From an uncultured delta proteobacterium (GTDB lineage Bacteria > Myxococcota_A > UBA9160 > JAFDET01): a stretch of DNA of 64,000 bases. This document shows, piece after piece, positions 1 through 7,701 of this stretch. Every line of letters starts with the position of its first letter. The first letter of the stretch is position 1. The stretch covers positions 62,001 through 126,000 of the forward strand of contig CAMYLJ010000026.1 in the NCBI GenBank assembly GCA_947259215.1. Reading direction: 5' to 3'. Both the position numbers and the translations under genes were made by a program. A model generated the notes under the pieces. That model was not told where the DNA came from, searched no databases, and worked only from the letters and a program-made list of their open reading frames with translations.

Positions 1-108
1 CCCCGTACCATCGACTTCATCGACGAGATGCCCCGCGACCCGAACGGCAAGCTCTACAAGCGCAAGCTCCGCGACCCCTACTGGGAAGGCCGCGACCGAC
101 AGATCTGA
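1..108 (+). CDS. AMP-dependent acyl-CoA synthetase, C-terminal end (partial)
   Basis: Only the last 35 codons are inside the window; the gene begins upstream. The tail reads PRDPNGKLYKRKLRDPYW, which matches the C-terminal PxxPxGKxxKRxLR segment of acyl/aryl-CoA synthetases. The lysine of the GK pair is the conserved residue needed for the adenylation half-reaction in this superfamily. The stop is followed after 5 bases by the start of an acyl-CoA dehydrogenase, so the two probably form one operon: activation of an acid to its CoA thioester, then alpha,beta-dehydrogenation. The substrate cannot be told from this fragment. Confidence 0.85.
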   Translation, partial: PRTIDFIDEMPRDPNGKLYKRKLRDPYWEGRDRQI

Positions 109-113
109 AAACC

Positions 114-1238
114 ATGGATTTTGCTTTCAGTGAAGAGCAGGACGAGTACCGGGAGACCCTGAGGCGCTTCCTCGAGGAGAAGTGCCCGACCGCCGAGGTG
201 TTCCGGCTGCTCGAGACCGACCTGGGCTACGACCCCGGCCTCTGGAAGCAGATGGCCGAGGAGCTGGGCCTCCAGGGCGTGGCGATCCCCGAGGTCTACG
301 GCGGCCAGGGCTTCTCCTTCCTGGAACTCGGCATCGCGCTGGAGGAGATGGGCCGCGTGCTGCTGCCGTCGCCCTTCTACGCCAGCACCTGCCTGGCGGC
401 GAGCGCCATCCTGGCCGCCGGCAGCGAGGACCAGAAGGCGGAGCTGCTGTCGGGAATCGCCGGCGGCACGTGCATCGCCAGCCTGGCCGTGGCCGAGCCG
501 GGCGCCGGCTGGGACGTGGGGGCTCTCGCCGCGGAGGCCCGGCGCGACGGCGACGCCTACCGGCTGGCCGGCAGCAAGGCCTGGGTGCCGGACGGCGCCG
601 CCGCGGACCTGCTGGTGGTGGCGGCGCGCCTGGACGGCGCCCCCGAGCTCTTCGCGCTGCCCAGCGATGCCGACGGCGTGAGCGTCACGGCCGTTGCCAG
701 CCTGGACCCGACCCGCCGCCAGGCGCAGGTCGAGCTGGCCGCTGCGCCCGCGCGCCTGCTGGGCGAGCCGGGCGCGGGGGCCGAGGCGCTGGCGGAGACC
801 CTGGAGCACGCAGCCATCGGGCTCGCCGCCGAGATGGCCGGTGGCGCGGCCCGCTGCCTGGAGATGGCCGTGGCCTACGCCAGCGAGCGGCGCCAGTTCG
901 GTCGCGTGATCGGCTCGTTCCAGGCCATCAAGCACAAGGCCGCCGAGGTGCTGCTCGAGGTGGAGTCGGCGCGCTCCGCTGCCTGGTGGGCGTGCTGGAC
1001 CGCGGCCGAGCGCAGCCCCGAGCGCCGCGAGGCCGCGCACCTGGCCAAGGCCGTCTGCGCCGACGCCTACCGGCGGGCCGCCGGCGAGAACGTCCAGATC
1101 CACGGGGGCATCGGCTTTACCTGGGAAGCCGCGCCCCATCTCTACTATCGTCGGGCCCAGGTGAGCGAAACCCTCTTCGGCGATTCGGTCCGGCACCGCG
1201 CGCTGCTGGCCCAGGAGCTCGGAATTCCGGCACGGTGA
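114..1238 (+). CDS. acyl-CoA dehydrogenase family protein
   Basis: This 374-residue FAD enzyme of the acyl-CoA dehydrogenase family begins MDFAFSEEQ, the usual N-terminal helix of the family. Internal motifs are ERRQFGRVIGSFQAIKH near residue 260 and IHGGIGFTWE near residue 330, both typical of the C-terminal flavin- and substrate-binding domain. The length fits the family. It sits between an acyl-CoA synthetase end and a KshB-like reductase whose GTG start overlaps its stop, so the three are probably co-transcribed. The sequence style is that of the mycobacterial FadE proteins acting on bulky or steroid-derived CoA esters. That substrate is inferred from context, not shown by the sequence. 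Confidence 0.9.
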   Translation: MDFAFSEEQDEYRETLRRFLEEKCPTAEVFRLLETDLGYDPGLWKQMAEELGLQGVAIPEVYGGQGFSFLELGIALEEMGRVLLPSPFYASTCLAASAILAAGSEDQKAELLSGIAGGTCIASLAVAEPGAGWDVGALAAEARRDGDAYRLAGSKAWVPDGAAADLLVVAARLDGAPELFALPSDADGVSVTAVASLDPTRRQAQVELAAAPARLLGEPGAGAEALAETLEHAAIGLAAEMAGGAARCLEMAVAYASERRQFGRVIGSFQAIKHKAAEVLLEVESARSAAWWACWTAAERSPERREAAHLAKAVCADAYRRAAGENVQIHGGIGFTWEAAPHLYYRRAQVSETLFGDSVRHRALLAQELGIPAR

Positions 1239-2311
1239 GCGGCGAGACCTACGCCCAGCAGCACCATCATTACCATCGCCTCCGCGTCGCGCGCGTCGTG
1301 GAGGAGACGGCCGACGCGCGCTCCTTCGTGATCGAGATCCCGGACGACAAGAAGGAGCTCTTCGCCTACCTCGCGGGGCAGTATCTGACGTTCCGGGTGC
1401 CCTTCGAGGGGCGCGAGCTCGTGCGCTGCTACTCGCTCGCGAGCTCCCCGGTCTGCGACGACGAGCACAAGGTCACCGTCAAGCGGATCGCCGACGGCCG
1501 CATCTCCAACTGGATGAACGACCGCCTCACGGCAGGCTCCGAGGTGGACGTGCTGCCGCCGGCCGGACGCTTCGTGCTGCGCGAGGGCGAGACCGAGCTG
1601 CCCATGCTGCTCTTCGCCGGCGGCAGCGGGATCACGCCGGTGATCTCGCTGATCAAGACGGCGCTCGCCACCACGGGCCGGCGCGTGAAGCTCGTCTACG
1701 CCAACCGCGACGAGGCGTCGATCATCTTCCGGGACGAGCTGGAGGCGTTGCGCCAGGCGAATCCGGAGCGCCTGGAGATCGTCCACAGCCTGGACGACCG
1801 GGACGGCTTCCTCGACAGCGAGCGCGCTGCCCGCTTCGCGGCCGAGACCCGGGAGGCGGAGTTCTATCTGTGCGGCCCCGGCGCCTTCATGGAGGTGGTG
1901 GAGCGCGGTCTGGAGGCGGCCGACGTGCCGCGTCCGCGCGTCTTCAAGGAGGTCTTCGTCTCGCCCGAAGAGGACGAGCCCGACGAGGAGGACCTGGCCC
2001 GCGCCGCCGCGGCCGACGCCGGCTCGACGGGCTGCCAGACCCTGGTGGTGACCCTCGAGGGCAAGACGGTCGAGATCGCCTACGAGCCCGGCAAGACGGT
2101 GCTCGAGTCGGCGCGCGGCGCCGGGCTGGAGCCGCCCTTCTCCTGCGAGGACGGCTACTGCTCCTGCTGCATGGCGAAGCTCGTCGAAGGGCAGGTGGAG
2201 ATGCGCAAGAACGACTGCCTTACCGATCGCGACCTCGGGGACGACTGGCGGCTCACCTGTCAGTCCGTGCCCCAGTCCCGGGTCGTGAAGGTGGACTGGG
2301 ACGCCAGCTGA
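1235..2311 (+). CDS. KshB-like ferredoxin reductase (FAD, NAD and 2Fe-2S domains)
   Basis: This 358-residue electron-transfer protein has a three-domain layout. An FAD-binding barrel carries RCYSLASSP (residues 64-72), an NAD(P)-binding domain carries GGSGITP (about 129-135) and LCGPGAFM, and a C-terminal plant-type 2Fe-2S domain carries CEDGYCSCC plus a distal LTCQS cysteine. The order is that of PaaE/KshB reductases. The C-terminal stretch NDCLTDRDLGDDWRLTCQS and the N-terminal VEETADARS closely resemble 3-ketosteroid 9-alpha-hydroxylase reductase KshB as I remember it. The GTG start overlaps the upstream stop. Such proteins pass electrons from NADH to a Rieske oxygenase; no oxygenase lies in the window, so the partner is unknown. 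Confidence 0.88.
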   Translation: MSGETYAQQHHHYHRLRVARVVEETADARSFVIEIPDDKKELFAYLAGQYLTFRVPFEGRELVRCYSLASSPVCDDEHKVTVKRIADGRISNWMNDRLTAGSEVDVLPPAGRFVLREGETELPMLLFAGGSGITPVISLIKTALATTGRRVKLVYANRDEASIIFRDELEALRQANPERLEIVHSLDDRDGFLDSERAARFAAETREAEFYLCGPGAFMEVVERGLEAADVPRPRVFKEVFVSPEEDEPDEEDLARAAAADAGSTGCQTLVVTLEGKTVEIAYEPGKTVLESARGAGLEPPFSCEDGYCSCCMAKLVEGQVEMRKNDCLTDRDLGDDWRLTCQSVPQSRVVKVDWDAS

Positions 2312-2313
2312 CG

Positions 2314-2958
2314 GTGTCGTCCACGTGGGGCGCCGCGCTCGTCGCCCTGGCCCTGGGCTGCGCCGCGCTCGCTGCGCCTGCGACCGATCCCCACACGATC
2401 CGCGGCGAGCGCAACTTCGTCTCGGGCTACCCGGCGTTGCGCGCCGACGGTCACCTGAACGCGGTGATCGAGATTCCGGCCGGCAGCAACGCCAAGTGGG
2501 AGACCGCCAGCTCCGGCGAGGTCATGCGCTGGGAGCGCCAGGACGGAGCGCTGCGCTTGGTGCGCTACCTGCCGTACCCTGCCAACTACGGGATGATTCC
2601 AGGAACGCTGCTTCCCGAGAGTGCCGGGGGCGACGGCGACCCGCTGGACGTGCTGGTGCTCGGTCCTTCCCTGGCGCGGGGGAGTGTGGTGGTGGCGAGA
2701 CCCGTGGGCGTGCTGCGCCTCACGGACGACGGCGAGCGTGACGACAAGATCCTGGCGGTGGTCGCCGGGGGGCCGCTCGCCGACGCCGACGACGTGCCCG
2801 ACCTCGACGACCACTACCCAGGTGTGACGGCGATCCTGGAGACCTGGTTCACGGGCTACAAGGGAGCGGGAAGGATCGAGTCGCGCGGCTTCGGCGACCG
2901 CGCCGAGGCACTGCGGGTGCTGGAGCAGGCCGCGGGCTTCTACGCCCAGGCGCCGTGA
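2314..2958 (+). CDS. inorganic pyrophosphatase with N-terminal signal peptide
   Basis: This is a family I (soluble, PpaA-type) inorganic diphosphatase of 214 residues. The signature DGDPLDVLV near residues 107-115 holds the acidic metal ligands, and YLPYPANYGMIPGT matches the family's YPxNYGxxPxT segment. Unusually it starts with a hydrophobic stretch (ALVALALGCAALAAPA) that looks like a Sec signal peptide, so the enzyme may act in the periplasm rather than the cytosol. The GTG at 2314 is the likely start; a CTG at 2308 is also in frame. It follows the reductase gene within 2 bases but is functionally unrelated to it. Confidence 0.87.
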   Translation: MSSTWGAALVALALGCAALAAPATDPHTIRGERNFVSGYPALRADGHLNAVIEIPAGSNAKWETASSGEVMRWERQDGALRLVRYLPYPANYGMIPGTLLPESAGGDGDPLDVLVLGPSLARGSVVVARPVGVLRLTDDGERDDKILAVVAGGPLADADDVPDLDDHYPGVTAILETWFTGYKGAGRIESRGFGDRAEALRVLEQAAGFYAQAP

Positions 2959-2998
2959 GCGCGGCCGGCCGCCGAGCTCGCGCGCTACCCTGAAGCCG

Positions 2999-3490
2999 GT
3001 GGACGCGTTGTCTCCGTTCCTCGTATGGGCCCTCGCCGCCGCGCTGGTGGTGGTCGGGGTGGTGGGCACGGTGATGCCGGCCCTGCCCGGCGCGCTGCTG
3101 GTCTTCGCGGGCCTCTTCCTGCTGGCGTGGGTCGACGGCTTCGCCCACGTCGGGACCGGCAGCCTGGTGCTCCTCGGCGTGCTGACGGCGTTGGTCTACG
3201 TGGTCGACTTCGCCGCCACGGCCCTCGGCGCCAAGCGCATGGGCGCGAGCCCGCGGGCGATCGTGGGCGCGGCGCTCGGCGCCCTGGTCGGGCTCTTCTT
3301 CGGCCTCCCGGGTATCCTGCTCGGCCCCTTCGCCGGCGCCGTCGTGGCCGAGTACACGGTGCGGCGCGATCTCGAGCACGCGAGCCGCGTGGGCATCGGC
3401 ACCTGGATCGGCATGGTCTTCGGCGCCGCGGTGAAGCTGGCGCTGATCTTCACCATGCTCGGCGTCTTCGCCCTGGCGCGCTTCCTGTGA
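2999..3490 (+). CDS. DUF456-family membrane protein
   Basis: A 163-residue, very hydrophobic protein with about four to five membrane segments. The opening TM is followed by VVGVVGTVMPALPGALLVFAG, and GALVGLFFGLPGILLGPFAGA occurs later. This glycine-rich hairpin pattern is typical of DUF456 proteins, whose function is not known. The start is GTG. The next gene begins at a GTG overlapping its stop, indicating translational coupling with the CxxC protein. Confidence 0.75.
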   Translation: MDALSPFLVWALAAALVVVGVVGTVMPALPGALLVFAGLFLLAWVDGFAHVGTGSLVLLGVLTALVYVVDFAATALGAKRMGASPRAIVGAALGALVGLFFGLPGILLGPFAGAVVAEYTVRRDLEHASRVGIGTWIGMVFGAAVKLALIFTMLGVFALARFL

Positions 3491-4053
3491 GCGCGGGGCC
3501 CGAGCGGAGCTGCGGCGCGTGCTCGCTCTGCTGCGTGGTGCTGCGGGTGGACGAGCTGGCGAAGCTCGGCGGCGAGCCGTGCCGGAACCTGCGCGCGGGC
3601 GGCGGCTGCGGGATCCACGAGCGCCGACCCAGCATCTGTCGCGCCTACCATTGCCTGTGGCTCGGGGGAGGCCTGGAGGACGCGGACCGGCCCGACCGCC
3701 TGGGCGCCGTGCTCGACGTGGTGGCGCTGGGCGAGACCCATCGGCTCGAGATCCGCGAGGCCGAGCCCGGCGCCTGCGACCGCTCGCCGCGCCTGCGCGC
3801 CATCGCGGAGCGCTACCGCGCGTCCATGCCCGTCCGCATCAGCGACGTGGCGGCGCCTCTCGACCCGGACGCGCCCTTCCGGGTGTTGCTCCCGGACGGG
3901 GAGGAGCAGCGCGTGCGCGGCGAGCGCGTGACGGTCTGGCGCGACGGGCGGCAGGTGTCCGAGCGGCGCCTGCCGTGGCTCGAGCGTCAGGTGCGCAGGC
4001 TCGCGCTGGCCTGGCGCCGGCGTCGGCTGGCCCGGCGGCGCGCCGCCGCCTAG
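3487..4053 (+). CDS. YkgJ-type cysteine-cluster protein
   Basis: A 188-residue protein with an N-terminal cysteine cluster: CGACSLCC (near residue 9), CRNL, CGIHERRPSICRAYHC. This matches the YkgJ (CxxCxxCC) family proposed to chelate zinc or iron. The C-terminal third is strongly basic, ending in arginine-rich WRRRRLARRRAAA, and may bind nucleic acid or membrane; that is inference. The GTG start overlaps the DUF456 stop. The exact biochemical role of the family is not established. Confidence 0.75.
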   Translation: MSAGPERSCGACSLCCVVLRVDELAKLGGEPCRNLRAGGGCGIHERRPSICRAYHCLWLGGGLEDADRPDRLGAVLDVVALGETHRLEIREAEPGACDRSPRLRAIAERYRASMPVRISDVAAPLDPDAPFRVLLPDGEEQRVRGERVTVWRDGRQVSERRLPWLERQVRRLALAWRRRRLARRRAAA

Positions 4054-4065
4054 GAGGATCTCCAT

Positions 4066-4545
4066 ATGCTTCGCCGGGTCGGAATCGGACTCGTCGGGGT
4101 CGTGGCGGCGCTCGGGGTCGTCAGCCTGGGGGCGCGCCGCTGTGACGGGCCGCTCGGCCCCATCCCGGGCGGCGTGCTGCGCTCCGGCGAGGAGGCGGCT
4201 GCGCCCGGGGACTGGTCGTTCGCGTCGGAGCTGCGCGAGATCGAGCTCCAGCTGGAGTCGCCTCCGCGCTCGCGCATCGTCTGGCTGTTGGTGCACGCCG
4301 GCGAGCTCTACATCCCCTGCGGCTTCCTGGCGGTCCCCGGTCTCAAGCAGTGGCCGTACCAGGTGGAAGCGGACGACCGGGTCGTCGTGCGCGCGCAGGG
4401 CAAGCGCTACGCTGGGCGCCTAGCGCGGGTGCGCGACCCGGAGCTCCAGGCGGCCCTCGCTCGGGCGGGCGCGGAGAAGTACGGCTTCGGCAGCAGTGAG
4501 CCGGACCCCGAGGGCACCTGGTACTTTCGCTTCCGCGGGCGCTGA
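4066..4545 (+). CDS. conserved hypothetical membrane-anchored protein
   Basis: A 159-residue protein starting at an ATG preceded by a strong AGGAGG ribosome-binding site. It has an N-terminal hydrophobic anchor (GIGLVGVVAALGVVSLGA) followed by GPLGPIPGGVL and DWSFASELREIELQLE, then a beta-rich domain with VWLLVHAGELYIP. It resembles uncharacterised proteins seen in proteobacteria that may adopt a split-barrel-like fold, but I cannot assign a family with certainty. It probably faces the periplasm. Confidence 0.6.
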   Translation: MLRRVGIGLVGVVAALGVVSLGARRCDGPLGPIPGGVLRSGEEAAAPGDWSFASELREIELQLESPPRSRIVWLLVHAGELYIPCGFLAVPGLKQWPYQVEADDRVVVRAQGKRYAGRLARVRDPELQAALARAGAEKYGFGSSEPDPEGTWYFRFRGR

Positions 4546-4602
4546 GGGCTCAAGCAGCGGCGCCAATTCGTCGAAGCGCCGGGAGTCACCCGGAGGATTC
4601 TC

Positions 4603-5196
4603 ATGCGCGTCGTACCGCTCGCCTTCTCGTTCCTGATGCTGGCTGGCTCTCCCCCGGCGGCCGAACCCGAGGAGAGCGATCTCGGTGCGGCGCTCGTGGA
4701 GGTGCCGAACGTCGGCGAAGCCGTGGTGGTCTATCCGGGTGAGTGGGAGGCGAAGACGGTCCAGCCTTCGAAGGATCTGCCGCCGACGGTCCGACTGCGC
4801 TCCGGCTCGGCCGGGAAGCCGGTGAGTCTCCAGATCACCCTGATCCCCGATCCGACCCGCAAGCTCAGCGACGAGAAGGAGCTGGCCCGGGCGGTCCTCG
4901 GCGCCGGCGAGCACTTCAAGGCCGGCTCCGTGGAGGGGAAGACGCAGCTGGTGCGTCTTCCCTCACGTTCGGGCGGCAAGGGCCTCTTCGCCAGCTTCAC
5001 CGACGCGCGCTGGCAGGGCCAGCCGCCGCCGGCCGGCGAGTACCGGCACGCGACGGTGGGTGCGGTCTCGCTCGGCGACACCGTCGCTTCCTTTACCCTG
5101 CTCTCGAACGACCTCGAGAGCCAGAACTACCAGCTGGCGCTGATCGTGCTGGCGGACGGGCTTCAGCGCGCCCCGCCGGCCGCCCCGGAGCGCTGA
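4603..5196 (+). CDS. secreted hypothetical protein
   Basis: A 197-residue protein with a short signal peptide (MRVVPLAFSFLMLAGSPPAA). The mature part is rich in beta strand and carries no motif I recognise. The start ATG follows a GGAGG ribosome-binding site at the usual spacing. It is not obviously co-transcribed with its neighbours; the gap upstream is 57 bases. Function unknown; location probably periplasm or outer-membrane associated. Confidence 0.6.
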   Translation: MRVVPLAFSFLMLAGSPPAAEPEESDLGAALVEVPNVGEAVVVYPGEWEAKTVQPSKDLPPTVRLRSGSAGKPVSLQITLIPDPTRKLSDEKELARAVLGAGEHFKAGSVEGKTQLVRLPSRSGGKGLFASFTDARWQGQPPPAGEYRHATVGAVSLGDTVASFTLLSNDLESQNYQLALIVLADGLQRAPPAAPER

Positions 5197-5221
5197 TCCG
5201 CGGCGGTTCGCTGCGCTCCCC

Positions 5222-5695
5222 TCAGATGGGGGGCTGCGAGGCGGTCGGGTCGAGCGGCATGACGCCGGACTCCTCGAACTCCACCTTGCGCTTGCTGAAG
5301 CCCTTCAGGTAGACGGTGCCCTTCAGCTCGTAGGGCATGCGGCCGTCCTTGGGTGCGTTCACGAACTGCTTGATCAGCGCCACCGAGCTGGTGGTCGTCG
5401 TCACCGGCACCACGCCGTCGCCGAGGCGCGGGATCTTCACGGACTCGTCGCTCACGCCGCGCGCGACCACCTGGTCCTGGAGCCGCAGCTCGAAGCGCAG
5501 CCCGTCGATGGGCAGGTCGAAGTCGTTCGGGTTCGAGACGCGCAGGTCGAGGCGCATGCGCTGCTCGAAGACGGTGGCTTCGAGCAGCGCCAGGTTCGAG
5601 ACGTGCACGTCCGGCGGGATCACGTCCTGGCGGTTCATGCTGGCGCAACCGAGGCCGGCCGTAGCGAGGACCAATGCGGGGATCAGGCTTCGCAC
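5222..5695 (-). CDS. LEA type 2 / WHy-domain lipoprotein
   Basis: Starting at the GTG at 5695 (ribosome-binding site GGAAGGAG just upstream) gives a 157-residue protein with a lipoprotein signal VRSLIPALVLATAGLGC. The mature part contains LRVSNPNDFDLPIDGLRFEL, the NPN motif of the water-stress/hypersensitive-response (WHy, LEA_2) domain, a small beta-sandwich found in bacterial lipoproteins. Its job is not known in bacteria; a role in envelope stress or lipid binding has been suggested for the fold. An in-frame start further upstream is less likely because it would bury the signal peptide. Confidence 0.78.
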   Translation of the reverse strand: MRSLIPALVLATAGLGCASMNRQDVIPPDVHVSNLALLEATVFEQRMRLDLRVSNPNDFDLPIDGLRFELRLQDQVVARGVSDESVKIPRLGDGVVPVTTTTSSVALIKQFVNAPKDGRMPYELKGTVYLKGFSKRKVEFEESGVMPLDPTASQPPI

Positions 5696-5841
5696 GCGAA
5701 TCTCCTTCCGGGGGCCCTTCACGGTACCGACCCCGGCGGCCGGGCGCGCCCCCGTGACCCCCATCACCCCGAAGATACGCAGCTCAAGGCCCTGATCTCG
5801 AAGGAGTTTCAGTTTCCCCGCGGGCTGCCGATACGGCCGTC

Positions 5842-7701
5842 ATGCCTCAGGCCCATCCCGCGACGCCCGGGGCCGGGGAGGGGGGCTCCGACGAGATCCG
5901 GCCGCCCCTGTCCCTGGCCGAGCTGTGTGATCTGCTGGTCGGGCGCGAGCTGCTGACCCCCGAGCAGGCCGCGGACGTCTTGGCCCGCACCGCCACCCTG
6001 CGCAGCCACGTGCTGAAGGAGCGCGTCGGCTCCGTGCGCTCCCAGGCGGCGGCGCGCTACGAGGCCACACCGGCCGAGATCGTGGCGGCCGCGAACGTCG
6101 CGCATCCGACCAAGCAGAATCGTCGCGTCGACGAGGACGCCATCGCCGAGGGCCTCGCCCAGGCCGCCGACCTTCCCTACCGCAAGATCGACCCGGTGAA
6201 GATCGAGACCGACCTCGTGGCCCGGACCCTCTCGCGGCCCTTCGCCATGCGTCACGTGGTGATTCCGCTGGCCGAGAAGGGCGACGAGCTCGAGATCGCC
6301 ATCGCCGACCCCTTCGACGGCACCCTGCGCGAGAGCCTCGAGAGCCTGCTCCAGCGCCCACTCACCTTCGTGGTGGCCGCGAAACGCGACATCCTGGCGA
6401 TCCTCGAGCGGGTCTACGGCTTCGCGTCCAGCGTCTCGCGTGCCGAGAAAGAGCTAGGCGCCGGCAGTCAGAGCGCGCTGGTGCAGCTGGTCGAGCTGAA
6501 GAGCGGCGAGGAGCTCACCTCCACCAACGACGAGTACGTGATCGCCGCCGTCGACTACCTGCTGACCTACGCCTTCGACCAGCGCGCCTCGGACATCCAC
6601 CTGGAGCCGAAGGACACCTACGCGCTGGTGCGCTTCCGCATCGACGGCATCCTGCACGACATCGAGAAGCTGCCCCTCTCGGTGCACGGAGCGGTGACCT
6701 CGCGCATCAAGGTGCTGGCGCGCATGAACATCGCCGAGCGCCGGCGACCCCAGGACGGGCGCATCAAGACCTACCGCGACAAGCGCGAGGTCGAGCTCCG
6801 GGTCTCGAGCATGGCCACGGCCTTCGGCGAGAAGATCGTGATCCGCATCTTCGACCCGAACGTGCTGTTGGCGGAGCTTCACGAGCTGGGCTTCAGCCCG
6901 GCCGAGCGCGAGCAGTACGAGCGTTGGATCACCTCGCCGAGCGGCCTGATCCTGGTGACGGGCCCCACCGGCTCGGGCAAGACCACCACCCTCTACTCGA
7001 CCCTGCGTTATCTCTCGGGCCCCGAGATCAACATCACCACCGTCGAGGATCCGATCGAGATGGTGGACCCGCACTTCAGCCAGGTGCAGGTGCAGGGCCA
7101 GATCGATGTCACCTTCGCCAGTGCGCTGCGCACCATCCTGCGCCAGGATCCGGACATCATCATGGTGGGCGAGGTGCGCGACGGCGAGACCGCCGCGATG
7201 GCGGTGCAGGCCGCGCTGACCGGCCACCTGGTCTTCTCCACCGTGCACACCCGCGACGCCTCCGGCGCCATCACGCGCCTGGTGGAGCTGGGGGTCGAGC
7301 CGTTCCTGCTCTCCAGCGTGCTGCGCGGTGTCCTGGCCCAGCGCCTGCTGCGCAAGATCTGCAGCTACTGCGCCTCCGACGGCCACCTGACGCCGGACCA
7401 GGTGGGGGCGCTCGGCATCAAGGTGCCCGTGGAGCGGCGCGAGCAGCTCCCGGCGCGCTGGGGCGAAGGCTGCGTCGAGTGTCGCCACACGGGCCTCTAC
7501 GGCCGAAGCGGCGTCTTCGAGATGCTCGACATCGGCCGCCGCGTCCGCGGCCTCATCAACCAGGGCCGCGACGCCGCCGAGATCGCAAACGCCGCGCGCA
7601 TCGAAGGCATGGAGACCCTGCGCGAGGCCGCCATCCGCAAGCTGGCCGACGGTATCAGCACCTTCGAGGAGGTGATGCGCGTGACGGCGGACGGCGAATG
7701 A
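5842..7701 (+). CDS. GspE/PilB-type secretion or pilus ATPase
   Basis: This is a 619-residue ATPase of the type II secretion / type IV pilus assembly class. It has an N-terminal GspE-like domain (about 1-190) and an ATPase core with Walker A GPTGSGKTTTLYS. It also has an aspartate box and Walker B (DPDIIMVGEVRDGETA), a histidine box (GHLVFSTVHTRDA) and a tetracysteine zinc motif (CSYC ... CVEC) as in PilB/GspE. No pilin, secretin or platform gene is nearby, so it is a detached motor subunit. The next gene, a Ycf46-like AAA protein, starts within its stop codon (ATGA), implying a linked role. Confidence 0.92.
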   Translation: MPQAHPATPGAGEGGSDEIRPPLSLAELCDLLVGRELLTPEQAADVLARTATLRSHVLKERVGSVRSQAAARYEATPAEIVAAANVAHPTKQNRRVDEDAIAEGLAQAADLPYRKIDPVKIETDLVARTLSRPFAMRHVVIPLAEKGDELEIAIADPFDGTLRESLESLLQRPLTFVVAAKRDILAILERVYGFASSVSRAEKELGAGSQSALVQLVELKSGEELTSTNDEYVIAAVDYLLTYAFDQRASDIHLEPKDTYALVRFRIDGILHDIEKLPLSVHGAVTSRIKVLARMNIAERRRPQDGRIKTYRDKREVELRVSSMATAFGEKIVIRIFDPNVLLAELHELGFSPAEREQYERWITSPSGLILVTGPTGSGKTTTLYSTLRYLSGPEINITTVEDPIEMVDPHFSQVQVQGQIDVTFASALRTILRQDPDIIMVGEVRDGETAAMAVQAALTGHLVFSTVHTRDASGAITRLVELGVEPFLLSSVLRGVLAQRLLRKICSYCASDGHLTPDQVGALGIKVPVERREQLPARWGEGCVECRHTGLYGRSGVFEMLDIGRRVRGLINQGRDAAEIANAARIEGMETLREAAIRKLADGISTFEEVMRVTADGE

